From positions 124,001-188,000 of the forward strand of contig NZ_BMXY01000004.1 in assembly GCF_014651995.1 (NCBI RefSeq): a stretch of DNA of 64,000 bases, read 5' to 3'. Source of the stretch: Cognatilysobacter xinjiangensis (GTDB taxonomy: Bacteria; Pseudomonadota; Gammaproteobacteria; Xanthomonadales; Xanthomonadaceae). Under the pieces are notes generated by a model, which saw only the letters and a program-made list of their open reading frames with translations, did not search any database and had not been told where the DNA came from. The position numbers were made by a program, and so were the translations under genes. The number at the start of each line of letters is the position of its first letter. Within the stretch, counting starts at the first letter, position 1. Shown one piece after another: positions 19,383 to 29,427 of this stretch.

Positions 19383-20627
19383 TCAGCGCTTCTTGCCGGT
19401 GGCCTGCGCGATGGCGTCGATGCGCGCGCGTCGGATCGCCTCGCCCAGCGCCGGGCCTTCGAGCCCTTCGCGCGCGATCGCATCGGCGCGCACCGCGCGT
19501 GCCGCCTCGAGCGCCTCGAGCAGGCCCTCGCGCGGCGGATAGGGCACATCCTCGAGGCCGAGCCGCCCGCGCTTGTCGGCCTCGCAGACCAGCGCCATCT
19601 GCGCGACGCGCTGCGGGTTGCGGAAGCCGTCGCAGCGCTGCAGCAGGTCGTGCACGGTCGAGGCGCGCAGGTCGTCGAAGCGATGCACGTTGAGGTGCTC
19701 GCGGCAGACGGCGGTGGCGAGCTGGCGGTGCGCGGTGGGCACCTTCAGGCGGTCGCAGAGTTCGCGCAGCGGCGCGAGCCCCGCGCTCTCGTGGCCGATG
19801 TGCTTGGGCAACACGTCCGCCGGCGTGCGCGCCTTGCCGAGGTCGTGGGTGAGCGCGGCGAAACCCGTGACGTCGTCGCCCGGCGCCAGCTTCGCGGCCA
19901 TGTCGCAGACCATCTCCACGTGCACGCCGGTGTCGACTTCCGGGTGGTACTCGGCACGCTGCGGCACGCCGTACAGCGCCTCGACTTCCGGCAGCACCGC
20001 GCCGAGCGCGCCCGCATCGTGCAGCGTGCGCAGGAAGGCCGACGGCCTGGGGCTGGCGACGCTGCGGCGCAGCTCCTGCCAGACGCGCTCGGGCGTGAGT
20101 TCAGCGAGTTCGCCGGAGCCCGCCATTTCCCGCATCAGGTCCATCGTTTCCGGGGCGACGCTGAAACCGAGCGGTGCGAGCCGCGCCATGAAGCGCGCCG
20201 CGCGCAGCACGCGCAGCGGGTCTTCGACGAACGCGGGCCCGACATGCCGCAGCACGCGTGCCTCGAGATCGCGTACGCCGCCGAGCGGATCGACGATGTC
20301 GCCGAACGAGCCGTCCCCGCGCACCTCGCGTGCGATGGCATTGATAGTGAAGTCGCGCCGCTCGAGGTCCTGCTCGAGCGTCACCGACGGATCGGCGTCG
20401 ACCACGAAGCCGCGATAGCCGCGGCCGGATTTACGCTCGGTGCGCGCGAGCGCGTACTCCTCGCCGGTGGCCGGATGCAGGAAGACCGGGAAGTCGCGGC
20501 CGACCGGTTTGTAGCCGGCGTCGAGCATCTGCTGCGGCGTCGCGCCGACGACGACGTAGTCGCGATCGCCGGGCTCGGCGCCCAGCAGCGGATCGCGCAC
20601 GGCGCCGCCGACGAGATAGACCTGCAT
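19383..20627 (-). CDS. cca: CCA tRNA nucleotidyltransferase (with HD domain)
   Basis: This enzyme adds or repairs the 3'-CCA end of tRNA. The 414-residue protein starts with the class II nucleotidyltransferase motif LVGGAVRD, the metal-binding pair D21 and D23 (GDRDYVVVG), the [10 protein letters not shown] motif and the [12 protein letters not shown] nucleotide-selection helix. The C-terminal half has the HD phosphohydrolase motif HVEMVCD...[12 protein letters not shown], typical of the gammaproteobacterial multifunctional form (E. coli Cca, 412 residues). It lies two bases downstream of the PH-domain gene, so the slt-PH-cca group is probably one transcript. Confidence 0.97.
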   Translation of the reverse strand: MQVYLVGGAVRDPLLGAEPGDRDYVVVGATPQQMLDAGYKPVGRDFPVFLHPATGEEYALARTERKSGRGYRGFVVDADPSVTLEQDLERRDFTINAIAREVRGDGSFGDIVDPLGGVRDLEARVLRHVGPAFVEDPLRVLRAARFMARLAPLGFSVAPETMDLMREMAGSGELAELTPERVWQELRRSVASPRPSAFLRTLHDAGALGAVLPEVEALYGVPQRAEYHPEVDTGVHVEMVCDMAAKLAPGDDVTGFAALTHDLGKARTPADVLPKHIGHESAGLAPLRELCDRLKVPTAHRQLATAVCREHLNVHRFDDLRASTVHDLLQRCDGFRNPQRVAQMALVCEADKRGRLGLEDVPYPPREGLLEALEAARAVRADAIAREGLEGPALGEAIRRARIDAIAQATGKKR

Positions 20628-20629
20628 GC

Positions 20630-21004
20630 TCAGCGCGTGGCCTGGGCGAGGATGGCGACGATGTCGCGCACGCCGGCGCCGCGGCCGAGCGAGCGCGTGA
20701 TCGGTTCGGGCTGGCTGGACACCCAGATGCGCAGGTCGCTGTCGAGGTCGAAATGCCCGGCGGTCTCGATCGAATACATCACGATCGCGCGGTACGGAAT
20801 GCTCAGGTAGCTGGTCTTGCGGCCGGTCACGCCCTGCTTGTCGACGATGATCATGCGGCGGTCGGTGAACACGATCAGGTCGCGCACGAAGCCGAACGCG
20901 CGCTGCAGCACCTCGCCCGGCGCCAGCAGCGGCCCGAATTCCTCGTGCAGCCCTGCGATGTCCTTCTCGCCGGCGTGGCCCAGCAGCGTGTCGAGCAGTC
21001 CCAT
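20630..21004 (-). CDS. bacterial PH-domain protein
   Basis: The 124-residue protein is a single bacterial pleckstrin-homology (bPH) domain. It has a short N-terminal helix, then strands [23 protein letters not shown], the [19 protein letters not shown] segment, [12 protein letters not shown] and a C-terminal helix [13 protein letters not shown]. Such proteins oligomerise in the cytoplasm; their role is mostly unknown. The ATG at 21004 is the start that preserves the [15 protein letters not shown] opening common in this family. It sits between slt (35 bp upstream) and cca (2 bp downstream), so co-expression is likely, but no functional link is obvious. Confidence 0.85.
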   Translation of the reverse strand: MGLLDTLLGHAGEKDIAGLHEEFGPLLAPGEVLQRAFGFVRDLIVFTDRRMIIVDKQGVTGRKTSYLSIPYRAIVMYSIETAGHFDLDSDLRIWVSSQPEPITRSLGRGAGVRDIVAILAQATR

Positions 21005-21039
21005 GGCGGTCTCCGCGAGTGTGGAGCGCGAAGGATGCC

Positions 21040-23115
21040 TCAGCGGCGCGGCTTGCGCGCCGCCGGCATCGGCTGCGGGGCGGCGGGGGTGGTGGCGAGC
21101 GGACAGGTGAACGGCGTGCGGCGGCCGTCGAACACGCCGCGCATGCGATCGCTCACGCGCAGCGCGTCGCCGCGCAGGCGCCAGTCGTAGATCACGCTGA
21201 AGGCCAGCACGCGCGCCACGTAGTCGCGCGTTTCCTTGTAGGTGATCGTCTCGATCCAGAAGTCCGGATCCATCGACGGGCGCTGCGACTTCCAGCGCGA
21301 CAGCGGCGCGGGGCCCGCGTTGTAGCCGGCCAGCGTGTAGTACGGGCGGCCCTCGCCGTAGCCGTCGAGCAGCTGGCGAAGGTAGGCGGTGCCGAGCACG
21401 ATGTTGGTGTCGGCGTCGTACAGGCTGGACTCGCCGTTCCACGGCACGCCGATCTTCGAGGCCACGCCCGCGCCCGTGGCGGGCAGCACCTGCATCAGGC
21501 CGATCGCGTTCGCGCTGGAGCGTGCCTTCGGGTTGAAGATGCTTTCGGCGCGGATCTCGGCCGCCACCCACGAGGCGTCGAGACGGTTCTTCTCGGCCTC
21601 GCGACGGATCGTCGCCTCGTGGTGGATCGGGAAGCGCAGCGTGTACAGCCGCAGCTCCTCCGAATCGTCCTTGCCGAGCGAGAACACCGCGCGGTCGAAC
21701 CAGCCGTGCTGCTGCGCCAGCGAAACCGCGGTGATGCGGCGCGTGGCGTCGAAGCGGGTGAGCGCGTCGTTCCATTCGGCCGTCGCCCAGCCGATGCGGT
21801 CGATGTCGTACAGCATCAGCGAGCGGCGCAAGGCGGGATCGGCTTCGACCGCGCTGCGCATCGACGCCGAGTCGCCGGGGATCCACGGGCACAGCGTGTA
21901 CGGCTCGCCGATGCGGTCGGCGGCGAGGAAGCCGTGGAACTCGGGCTTGGACGCCGCGGCGCGATACAGGCGCTGCGCGTTCGCGCGATCGCCGGTGAGC
22001 TCGGCGAGGCGCGCCTCGAAGTACTGCCAGCGCGAATCCTCGCGCTGCTTGCCGACCATGGAGCGGATCGCGGCGAGCGCGGCGGGCCAGTCCGAACGCG
22101 CGATCGCCTCGCGAGCGCGCCATTCGCGCAGGCGGTCGTCATAGGCGGCCTCGGGCACGGCGGCGAGGCGTTGTGCGGATTCGGGCTCGAGCGACGCCGC
22201 CGTCCACAGCGCGGCCTGGTACAGCACGCGGCCGCGCTCGACGTCGGTGAAGCCGAGCGCGGGGCCGAACTTCGCGAGCTGCGTGGCGGCATCGCGCGGC
22301 ACCGACTTGGCGTAGCGCGCGAGGCCGTAGGAAGCCATGCGACGGCTGCGCTCGGTCCTCGGCCATTGCAGTGCGCGGTCGTTGAGCGCTTCGACGAAGG
22401 CGGCGTAGTCGTTGGCGAGCGCGGCCTCGTCGGCGGGCAGGCCGCGCGCCGCCGCGCGCATCACGCCGGGCTGCCAGGCCTCGGCGGCCTTGTCGATGCG
22501 TTTCCAGCGCAGCGCCGCCGGCAGGCCGCCACGGGCATCGAGCGTGGCGAACACGGGATCGCACTGCGAGGGCAGCGACTCCGCGCCCTCCCGCCAGATC
22601 GACTGCGCCTGCTGCGTCCATTCGGGCGTGATGCGGCCCAGCGCGTCCTGCGCTCGCAGCGCGCTGCAGCGCAGGGCGACGTCCTTGATGGTCGGCTTCC
22701 ACGCCGCGTCCACCGCCGCCCAGTCCTGCCGGCGGGCGGCTTCGGCGAGCCACTGCGTGCGGAACGCCTCGCCGGCGGCCTGGCCGCCGTAGCGGCGCAG
22801 GAAGCCGTCGGCACGCGCGCGGTCCATCGACGGAAGCTCGCGTCGCAGCGCGGCGTATTCGATCCAGCCGTACAGCGGATGGCTGGCGAGGTCGGCATAG
22901 GCGGCCGCGTCGAAGCTGCCGGATTCGGCGGCCGACAGCGCGGCGCGCACGCGTGCCAGCTGCGGATCGACGCGCGGTGCGGGCAGCGTCGTGGCGGCGG
23001 GGGCGACCGGCGGCGTCACCGCGGCGGGCGTCTCCGGCGGCGGAATCTGCGCGCAGGCGGGAAGCGCCGCCAGCAGGGCGAGCAGGGGGGCGAGGGAGGG
23101 GCGGAATCGGCGCAT
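21040..23115 (-). CDS. slt: soluble lytic murein transglycosylase (Slt family)
   Basis: Slt cleaves peptidoglycan glycan strands exolytically in the periplasm, releasing 1,6-anhydromuropeptides. The 691-residue protein has an N-terminal signal sequence ending [13 protein letters not shown], which may be a lipobox (LPAC). A long alpha-superhelical U/L region fills about 60-490. The catalytic SLT domain has E524 in [11 protein letters not shown], followed by [12 protein letters not shown] and [11 protein letters not shown], all diagnostic. The C-terminus ends in a basic, proline-rich tail. It is the first gene of a minus-strand group with the PH-domain gene and cca, opposite the cell-wall synthesis cluster. 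Confidence 0.94.
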   Translation of the reverse strand: MRRFRPSLAPLLALLAALPACAQIPPPETPAAVTPPVAPAATTLPAPRVDPQLARVRAALSAAESGSFDAAAYADLASHPLYGWIEYAALRRELPSMDRARADGFLRRYGGQAAGEAFRTQWLAEAARRQDWAAVDAAWKPTIKDVALRCSALRAQDALGRITPEWTQQAQSIWREGAESLPSQCDPVFATLDARGGLPAALRWKRIDKAAEAWQPGVMRAAARGLPADEAALANDYAAFVEALNDRALQWPRTERSRRMASYGLARYAKSVPRDAATQLAKFGPALGFTDVERGRVLYQAALWTAASLEPESAQRLAAVPEAAYDDRLREWRAREAIARSDWPAALAAIRSMVGKQREDSRWQYFEARLAELTGDRANAQRLYRAAASKPEFHGFLAADRIGEPYTLCPWIPGDSASMRSAVEADPALRRSLMLYDIDRIGWATAEWNDALTRFDATRRITAVSLAQQHGWFDRAVFSLGKDDSEELRLYTLRFPIHHEATIRREAEKNRLDASWVAAEIRAESIFNPKARSSANAIGLMQVLPATGAGVASKIGVPWNGESSLYDADTNIVLGTAYLRQLLDGYGEGRPYYTLAGYNAGPAPLSRWKSQRPSMDPDFWIETITYKETRDYVARVLAFSVIYDWRLRGDALRVSDRMRGVFDGRRTPFTCPLATTPAAPQPMPAARKPRR

Positions 23116-23228
23116 CGGCCGACTATAGCCATGCGATCTGAACGCGCCGTGGTCGCGGCGTGCATTCGCCCGCTCTGGTCAGCGGACGCGCTGGAAGGCA
23201 GTCTGCGCGCTTTGCGCGAGGACCCGCG

Positions 23229-24023
23229 ATGCCCATCGAATGGCTGCTGTTTCCGCTGCTGGGCATCGTCGCCGGCGTGCTCGCGGGGCTGCTGGGCGTA
23301 GGCGGCGGGCTGGTGCTGGTGGCGGCGCTCGCGTGGCTGCTGCCGCGCATGGGCATCCCGGCCGAGTCGGCGATGCATGCCGCGCTCGCGAGCTCGCTGG
23401 CCAGCATCGTGCTGACCGCCGCGGCATCGGCGCGCTCGCACGCCAAACGCGGCGCGGTGCTGTGGTCGACGGCCGCCTGGATGGTGCCGGGGCTGCTGGC
23501 GGGCGGTGCGTTCGGCAGCGGCATCGCGGTGGGGATCCCGGGCGATGTGCTGCGCCTGGGCGTGGCCGGCTACTGCCTGATCGCCGCGGCGCAGTTGCTG
23601 TTCTCGAAGCCGCATCCGGGCGCGGGCGACGTGGTGCCGCGCGGGCCGCTGATGACGGCGGCGGGCGGCGGCATCGGCGTCGTCTCGGCGCTGGTGGGCA
23701 TCGGCGGCGGCAGCATGACCGTGCCGCTGCTGGTCTGGCGCGGCGTGGCGCCGGTGCGCGCGGTGGCGACGTCCTCCGCCTGCGGCGTGGCGATCGGCAT
23801 CGGCAGCGCGCTGGGCTACATGCTGCACCGGCCGCCGGGCGGCCTGGCCGCGCATTCGATCGGCTACGTCTACCTGCCGGCGGCGCTGGGCGTGGCGGCC
23901 GCATCGGTGCTCGCGGCGCCGTATGGCACGCGGCTCGCGCATCGCATCAGCGGCCCGCAGCTCAAGCGGGTGTTCGCGCTGTTCCTCGTCGCCGTGGCGG
24001 TGTCACTGCTGCTGGAGGGCTGA
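23229..24023 (+). CDS. TauE/SafE-type sulfite or organosulfonate exporter
   Basis: The 264-residue inner-membrane protein matches the TauE/SafE (TSUP) family. It has two internally repeated halves, each with the glycine-rich motif at the start: GLLGVGGGLVLVAAL in the first and LVGIGGGSMTVPLLVWRGV in the second, with about eight membrane segments. Family members move sulfite, sulfoacetate or other small anions; the substrate here is unknown. The ATG at 23229 has GAGG seven bases upstream and is preferred over an in-frame ATG at 23160 whose extension is polar. It runs divergently from slt. Confidence 0.9.
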   Translation: MPIEWLLFPLLGIVAGVLAGLLGVGGGLVLVAALAWLLPRMGIPAESAMHAALASSLASIVLTAAASARSHAKRGAVLWSTAAWMVPGLLAGGAFGSGIAVGIPGDVLRLGVAGYCLIAAAQLLFSKPHPGAGDVVPRGPLMTAAGGGIGVVSALVGIGGGSMTVPLLVWRGVAPVRAVATSSACGVAIGIGSALGYMLHRPPGGLAAHSIGYVYLPAALGVAAASVLAAPYGTRLAHRISGPQLKRVFALFLVAVAVSLLLEG

Positions 24024-24065
24024 CACCGGCCGTCGGCACGTACGGGCGCGCATACGCCTGCACGC

Positions 24066-24094
24066 TTGTGGCCGCTGCATGGACGGACTACAAC
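24066..24094 (+). promoter_or_regulatory. sigma-70-like promoter of TonB receptor gene
   Basis: TTGTGG (24066-24071) and TACAAC (24089-24094) are separated by exactly 17 bases, 65 bases before the ATG at 24160. A leader of about 60 bases is long enough to hold further control. Confidence 0.45.
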
Positions 24095-24159
24095 CGGGAC
24101 ACGCCGCGGGAAATCGAGCGGCGGGGCCTGCTTGTGCATTTCTTATGGAGAGAGAAGCG

Positions 24160-27042
24160 ATGAAAGCATTGCGCCATGACGCGCTGGCGAAAGCCGTTCA
24201 ACTGTCCCTCGTCCTCGCCACCCCCGGCCTCGCGGCCGCACAGGACGCCGAGCCGGGCACGTCCGCCCGACAGCTCGACATCGTCACCGTCACCGGCTCG
24301 CGCATCCGACGCGCCGAAGTGGAAACGCAGGTGCCGGTGCAGACCATCACCCGCGAGGACATCGAACGCACCGGGCTGTCCTCGCTCGGCGACGTCATCC
24401 AGGAAATCACCGGCGCCGGCTCGGGCTTCAACCGCACGCGCAACGCGTCGGGCAACGACGGCTTTCCGGCCGACGGCGGCGGCACCGGCGCGGGCGCGAC
24501 CACCGTCAACCTGCGCCACCTCGGCACCAAGCGCACGCTGGTGCTGGTCGATGGCATGCGTTGGGTCAACGAGTCGTCCGCCTCCGGCGTGGGCGCGGCG
24601 GTCGACCTCAACACCATCCCGCTCGCGGTGGTCGAACGCATCGAAGTGCTGGAGGACGGCGCCTCCTCGCTGTACGGCTCCGATGCGATCGCCGGCGTGG
24701 TCAACGTGATCACGCGGCGCAAGTTCGACGGCGCGCAGCTCAGCCTCAACTACGGGCAGTACACCGCGGGCGACGGGCGCGATGCCGGCGTCGACATCGC
24801 CTGGGGCGGCGCGAACGAGCGCGCGAGCTGGTTCCTCGGCGCGAGCGTCCAGGACCAGCGCGGGGTGAAGTCGTCCGACCGCGACCGCACCCGCGAGCCG
24901 GTCTACGGCACCGGCGTCGAGCTCGGCAGCTCGCGCACGCCGGGCGGACGCTTCGTGTTCACCGATCCGCGCAACGGCGAGACGTACGACCTCACGTCCA
25001 ATGCGGGGCTCGGCAATCCTGTCTACGTGCCGGGCCAGCCCGGCTGCCCGGCGCCGCGCAGCGACGGCTTCCACTGCTTCGACTTCGCTACCGACGCGTT
25101 CAACTACGCGCCCTACAACCTGGTGATCACGCCGAACCGTCGCGCCGGACTGTTCGGGCAGGTGCGCATCGATCTCTCGGAAAACGCAAGCTGGTACGCG
25201 AAGGCGCTGCTCAACCGGCGCGAGTCGACCAATCAGGCGGCGCCCGAGCCCATCGACCTCGGCCCCGGCAGCGGCACCGATTACGCGTCGAACGTGGTGA
25301 TCCCGGCCAATCATCCGTTCAACCCTTTCGGCATCCAGCTCGATGCAAGCAACATCCAGACCATCCGCCGCCGCCCGGTGGAAGGCGGGCCGCGCGTGTT
25401 CGAGCAGAACGTCGATACCGCGTACTTGGGCACCGGCGTCGAGGGCGCGTTCGACGTGGGCGAGCGCCGCTGGTCGTGGGACGCGAACGTCGCCTACTCG
25501 ATCAACCGCGCGAAGCAGGACAACTTCGGCAGCTACAACATCCGCAACATCGTCACCGCACTGGGCGATCCCTCCATCTGCGCGGCGACGCCGGGCTGCA
25601 CGCCGCTGGACATCTTCGGCTTCGGGACGATCACGCAGGAGATGCTCGCCTACATCAGCCCCACCTTCCGCGACCGCAGCGAGAACCGGCTCGGCGTGTT
25701 CAGCGCGAACGTTACCGGCGACCTGTTCGACATGCCCGACGGCCCGCTGTCGTTCGCGACCGGCTACGAGTTCCGACGCTACGAGGGCTCGTACGACCCC
25801 GACCCCGCCACCGTGCGCGGCGAGTACAACGGCGTGCCGTCGTTGCCCACCGCGGGCGCCTACAACGTCAACGAGCTCTACGTCGAATTCAACGTGCCGC
25901 TGCTCGGGCCCGCGCACGGCGGCACCAAGCTCGACTTCAACGTCGCCGGTCGCTATTCGCGCTACTCCACCTTCGGCAGCGAGTTCGTTCCCAAGTACGG
26001 CCTGCGCTGGCAGATTGCCGACGAGCTGGTGCTGCGCACGACCTTCGCCGAAGGCTTCCGCGCACCGACCATCGGCGAGCTCTATGGCCTCGGCACGCGC
26101 TTCGACGCCAACATCGTCGACCCCTGCCTGGGCGCGAACTGGGCCGCGAACGCGGCGAACTGCACCGTGCTGGGCGTGCCGGCCGGCGTGAACCAGTTCG
26201 ACCCGCAGATCGGCGTGGAGACGGGCGGCAATACCGCACTGCAGCCCGAGCATTCGCGCAGCTTCTCGGCCGGTTTCGTGTGGACGCCGTCGATCCTCGA
26301 GAACACCGCGTTCGCGCAGCGCGTCGACCTGGAAGCCACGTTCTACCGCCACACCATCGAAGGCGCGATCGCGGCACCGGATCCGCAGACGCAACTCGAT
26401 CTCTGCGTGGCGACGCTGGACCCGCAGTACTGCAGCGGCATCACCCGCAACGCGTCGACGCGGCAGATCGAGACGTTCGACAACCGTCTGGCCAACTTCA
26501 ACGTCATCAAGACCGACGGCTGGGACGTCGACCTGACCTGGGCGCTGCCGGAAACGAGCGTCGGCACGTTCCGCGTGCTGTGGCAGAACACGATCGTCGG
26601 CCGCTACGAGGCCGAGGGCGCCGACGGCTCACGCCAGCCGCTGGAGGTCGGGCGGCTGGTCAGCGACCCGGTCACGCGCTCGATTCCGCAGTGGACGTCG
26701 AACGCGATCCTGGAATGGCGGCGTGGGCCGTGGAACGCGTCGTGGACGGCGCGCCACATCGGCGAGCTGGTCGAGAGCTGCGGCGACGCCACCGGCCTGC
26801 CGGCCTGCCAGGACACGCCGGTGGTCGGCCAGAACCGCCTCGGCGCGACCACGTTCCACGACGTGCAGGTGGGCTACAAGGCCGACTGGCTGCGCGGGCT
26901 GCAGCTCACCGCGGGCGTCAACAACGTGTTCGGCAAGGACCCGCCGGTCTGCCTGTCCTGCAACCTCAACAGCTTCGACGGCTCGACCTACGACATCCCC
27001 GGCGGCGGCTTCTGGTACCTGCGCGCGGACCTGCGTTTCTGA
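24160..27042 (+). CDS. TonB-dependent outer-membrane receptor
   Basis: The 960-residue protein is an outer-membrane active transporter. It has a signal peptide (cleavage near LAAAQ-DAE) and a TonB-box-like region LDIVTVTGSRI. The plug domain follows (about 50-180), with VPVQTITREDIERTGLSS, GTKRTLVLVDGMRW and SSLYGSDAIAGVVNVITRR. A 22-strand-type barrel ends in the aromatic signature FWYLRADLRF. No CarO/SusD-type partner is adjacent, so the ligand is unknown; an iron chelate or an oligosaccharide/peptide are both possible. A promoter-like TTGTGG-N17-TACAAC lies upstream and a strong hairpin downstream. ATG 24145 is an alternative start. Confidence 0.95.
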   Translation: MKALRHDALAKAVQLSLVLATPGLAAAQDAEPGTSARQLDIVTVTGSRIRRAEVETQVPVQTITREDIERTGLSSLGDVIQEITGAGSGFNRTRNASGNDGFPADGGGTGAGATTVNLRHLGTKRTLVLVDGMRWVNESSASGVGAAVDLNTIPLAVVERIEVLEDGASSLYGSDAIAGVVNVITRRKFDGAQLSLNYGQYTAGDGRDAGVDIAWGGANERASWFLGASVQDQRGVKSSDRDRTREPVYGTGVELGSSRTPGGRFVFTDPRNGETYDLTSNAGLGNPVYVPGQPGCPAPRSDGFHCFDFATDAFNYAPYNLVITPNRRAGLFGQVRIDLSENASWYAKALLNRRESTNQAAPEPIDLGPGSGTDYASNVVIPANHPFNPFGIQLDASNIQTIRRRPVEGGPRVFEQNVDTAYLGTGVEGAFDVGERRWSWDANVAYSINRAKQDNFGSYNIRNIVTALGDPSICAATPGCTPLDIFGFGTITQEMLAYISPTFRDRSENRLGVFSANVTGDLFDMPDGPLSFATGYEFRRYEGSYDPDPATVRGEYNGVPSLPTAGAYNVNELYVEFNVPLLGPAHGGTKLDFNVAGRYSRYSTFGSEFVPKYGLRWQIADELVLRTTFAEGFRAPTIGELYGLGTRFDANIVDPCLGANWAANAANCTVLGVPAGVNQFDPQIGVETGGNTALQPEHSRSFSAGFVWTPSILENTAFAQRVDLEATFYRHTIEGAIAAPDPQTQLDLCVATLDPQYCSGITRNASTRQIETFDNRLANFNVIKTDGWDVDLTWALPETSVGTFRVLWQNTIVGRYEAEGADGSRQPLEVGRLVSDPVTRSIPQWTSNAILEWRRGPWNASWTARHIGELVESCGDATGLPACQDTPVVGQNRLGATTFHDVQVGYKADWLRGLQLTAGVNNVFGKDPPVCLSCNLNSFDGSTYDIPGGGFWYLRADLRF

Positions 27043-27054
27043 CCTGCGACATCG

Positions 27055-27082
27055 GGACGGCCGGCACCGTAGCCGGCCGTCC
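27055..27082 (+). terminator. hairpin terminator after TonB receptor gene
   Basis: GGACGGCCGGC (27055-27065) pairs perfectly with GCCGGCCGTCC (27072-27082) around a six-base loop, 12 bases after the stop. Only TGT follows, so it may be helped by Rho. Confidence 0.65.
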
Positions 27083-27182
27083 TGTCGACGGCGGCTAGCG
27101 CGGCCGGCGTCAAGCGGGCGTGACAGCGGCGCTACGGGCGACCGGCTAACATCGGCGCCCCTCCCGGATCCGTCACCGGCCC

Positions 27183-28985
27183 ATGCCCCTGAATCCGTCG
27201 ACGAACCTGCGCATCGGGCTCGTCCTCGCCGGCATCGCCGCGATCGTCCTCGCCCCGTTCCTGCTGCAGCGTTCGCTGAACCGGGCGAGCTACGACGCCG
27301 CGCGCTGGCTGGCCCATACCTACCAGGTGGAAGGCGCCGCGCGCACGGTGGTCACCGACCTGCGCGACGCCGAATCGGCGGCGCTGGCGCTCGTCGTCGG
27401 CACCGACGTGCCGCTTGTTCGCGAGCGCCTGCGCGACGCGATCGAGCGCGCGCCCGACGACCTCGACCGCCTGCAGGCGCTGACCCGCGACAACCCGGAC
27501 CAGCAGGTGCGCGTGGGCAAGCTGCGCGATCGCATCGAGCAGCGCCTGGCGATGGGCAAGGCGATCGCCGACGCGCCGGATCCGCGGCGCATGACCGAGA
27601 TGGGCCGCGAGATGGTCGAGCGCTCGCCGGTGCGCAGCCTCGCCAACGAGGTCATCGCGGAAGAAACGCGCCTGGCGGCCGCGCGCGACGTCGCCGCCTC
27701 GCGCGAGCGCGAGCGCGCGCAGTGGACCTCGGCGGCGGTCGCGCTGGGCCAGCTGGTGCTGCTGGCGGTGATCGTGCTGCTGTGGAAGCGCGAGACCGAT
27801 CGCCGCGTTGCCAACGAACGCGCGAGCCGCGCGTCCGCCGAGCGTGCGCAGGCCATCCTGCAGGCCGTGCGCGAACCGATCGCGCTGCTCGACGCGGACC
27901 AGTCGCTGGTGCTGGCCAACGAGGCGTTCGGCACGCTCTACGACGTCGAGCCCGGCGAGATGGCACCGCGCCCGATCGCCGAGGTCGGCCAGGGTGCCTG
28001 GGCCGACCCGGTGTTCCAGCAGCGCCTGCGCGACGTCGCCACGCGAGGCCGCGAGCTCTGGGACTACGAGCTCACCCAGGTCACCGACGGGCAGACGCGG
28101 CACATGGTGGTCAATGCGGTGCGCATGCCCGGCTCCGAGGGCAGCGACGCCGGCGTGCTGCTGACCGCCAGCGACCTGACCGCGCGCAAGGCGTCGGAAG
28201 AACAGGTTCGCGAGCTCAACCGCCAGCTCGAGGGCAAGGTGGGGCAGGTGTCGGAGGTCAACCGCGAGCTGGAGGCCTTCAGCTACTCCGTCTCGCACGA
28301 CCTGCGCGCGCCGCTGCGCCACATCGCCGGCTTCGCCGACAAGCTCGGCCGCCACATCGGCGACGGCGCCGACGAGAAAACGCAGCACTATCTGCGCGTG
28401 ATCTCCGATTCCGCGCGCCGCATGGGTGCGCTGATCGACGACCTTCTGGTCTACAGCCGCCTCGGCCGCAACGCGATCCGCCTGCAGGCGGTGGACATGC
28501 AGTCGATGGTCGCGGACCTGCGCGCGATGTTCGATGCCACCCGCGCCAACGAGCAGCCCGACGCGCGCCCGATCGAGTGGCACATCGCGCCGCTGCCGGT
28601 GGTGGTGGCCGACGAGAACATGATGCGGCAGGCCTGGCAGAACCTGCTCGGCAATGCGATCAAGTACAGCGGCCATCGCGACCCGCCCGTGATCCACGTC
28701 GGCCACGAGCGCGGCGCCGACGGTGCGCACCATTTCAGCGTGCGCGACAATGGCGCCGGCTTCGACATGGCTTACGCCTCCAAGCTGTTCGGCGTGTTCC
28801 AGCGCCTGCACAAGGCCAGCGAATACCCGGGCACGGGCATCGGCCTTGCAAGCGTGCGCCGCGTGCTGGCGCGCCACGACGGTCAGGTCTGGGCCGAGGC
28901 CGAGCCCGATCGCGGCGCCACTTTCCACTTCACGTTGCCGGAGCTGCTCGACGCGCCGGCACGACTCACCGGGGAACCTGCATGA
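27183..28985 (+). CDS. membrane sensor histidine kinase (CHASE3-like, PAS, HisKA, HATPase)
   Basis: The 600-residue protein has a membrane helix (about 9-29), a helical periplasmic sensor resembling CHASE3 (38-175) and a second helix (182-202). A PAS-like domain (about 220-340) and a short coiled coil precede the kinase core. The phospho-acceptor is H372 in SYSVSHDLRAPLRHIAGF. The ATPase domain has NLLGNAIKYSG (N box), DNGAGFDM (G1) and GTGIGLASVRRV (G2). The SVSHDLRAPLR-type HisKA with this ATPase resembles phytochrome-type kinases paired with Rcp1-like regulators, and exactly such a regulator follows, overlapping by ATGA (28982-28985). Confidence 0.93.
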   Translation: MPLNPSTNLRIGLVLAGIAAIVLAPFLLQRSLNRASYDAARWLAHTYQVEGAARTVVTDLRDAESAALALVVGTDVPLVRERLRDAIERAPDDLDRLQALTRDNPDQQVRVGKLRDRIEQRLAMGKAIADAPDPRRMTEMGREMVERSPVRSLANEVIAEETRLAAARDVAASRERERAQWTSAAVALGQLVLLAVIVLLWKRETDRRVANERASRASAERAQAILQAVREPIALLDADQSLVLANEAFGTLYDVEPGEMAPRPIAEVGQGAWADPVFQQRLRDVATRGRELWDYELTQVTDGQTRHMVVNAVRMPGSEGSDAGVLLTASDLTARKASEEQVRELNRQLEGKVGQVSEVNRELEAFSYSVSHDLRAPLRHIAGFADKLGRHIGDGADEKTQHYLRVISDSARRMGALIDDLLVYSRLGRNAIRLQAVDMQSMVADLRAMFDATRANEQPDARPIEWHIAPLPVVVADENMMRQAWQNLLGNAIKYSGHRDPPVIHVGHERGADGAHHFSVRDNGAGFDMAYASKLFGVFQRLHKASEYPGTGIGLASVRRVLARHDGQVWAEAEPDRGATFHFTLPELLDAPARLTGEPA

Positions 28986-29425
28986 ACCGACTCCGCACCA
29001 TCCTGCTCGCCGAAGACAGCCCCGCCGACGCCGAAATGGCGCTCGACGCGCTGCGCGAGGCGAACCTCGCCAACCCGATCGCGCACGTCGAGGACGGCAT
29101 CGAGGCACTCGATTTCCTCTACCGCCGCGGCGCGTTCGCCGATCGCCCGGACGAGCTGCCGGCCGTGCTGCTGCTCGACATCAAGATGCCGCGCATGGAC
29201 GGCCTGGAAGTGCTCCGCACGATCCGCGAGGACGAGCGCTTCAAGACGCTGCCGGTGGTGATCCTGTCATCCTCGCGCGAGGAGAACGACCTCGCCCGAA
29301 GCTGGAACCTCGGCGTGAACGCGTACGTGGTCAAGCCTGTGGACGTCGAGCAGTTCTTCATCGCGGTGCGCACGCTCGGCCAGTTCTGGGCCGTGTTCAA
29401 CGAGGCGCCGGAGAAGACCGCCTGA
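28982..29425 (+). CDS. single-domain response regulator (Rcp1-like)
   Basis: The 147-residue protein is a receiver domain alone, with no DNA-binding or enzymatic output. It has the acidic pocket E11-D12, phospho-acceptor D66 in LLLDIKMPRMDG, the SSSRE switch region and K118 in YVVKPVD. The insertion FLYRRGAFADRPDELP between the early helix and the phospho-acceptor strand is typical of Rcp1-type regulators that pair with phytochrome-like kinases. It starts inside the stop of the upstream kinase (ATGA) and is followed after two bases by the hybrid gene. It is likely a phosphate shuttle or a protein-binding output. Confidence 0.94.
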   Translation: MNRLRTILLAEDSPADAEMALDALREANLANPIAHVEDGIEALDFLYRRGAFADRPDELPAVLLLDIKMPRMDGLEVLRTIREDERFKTLPVVILSSSREENDLARSWNLGVNAYVVKPVDVEQFFIAVRTLGQFWAVFNEAPEKTA

Positions 29426-29427
29426 CC

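Noticed and set aside
24088-26394. 768-codon minus-strand frame across the TonB receptor
   Set aside because: Low-complexity Arg/Ala/Val/Asp/His composition, no motif and no ribosome site; the receptor frame has a signal peptide, plug motifs and a terminal aromatic residue.
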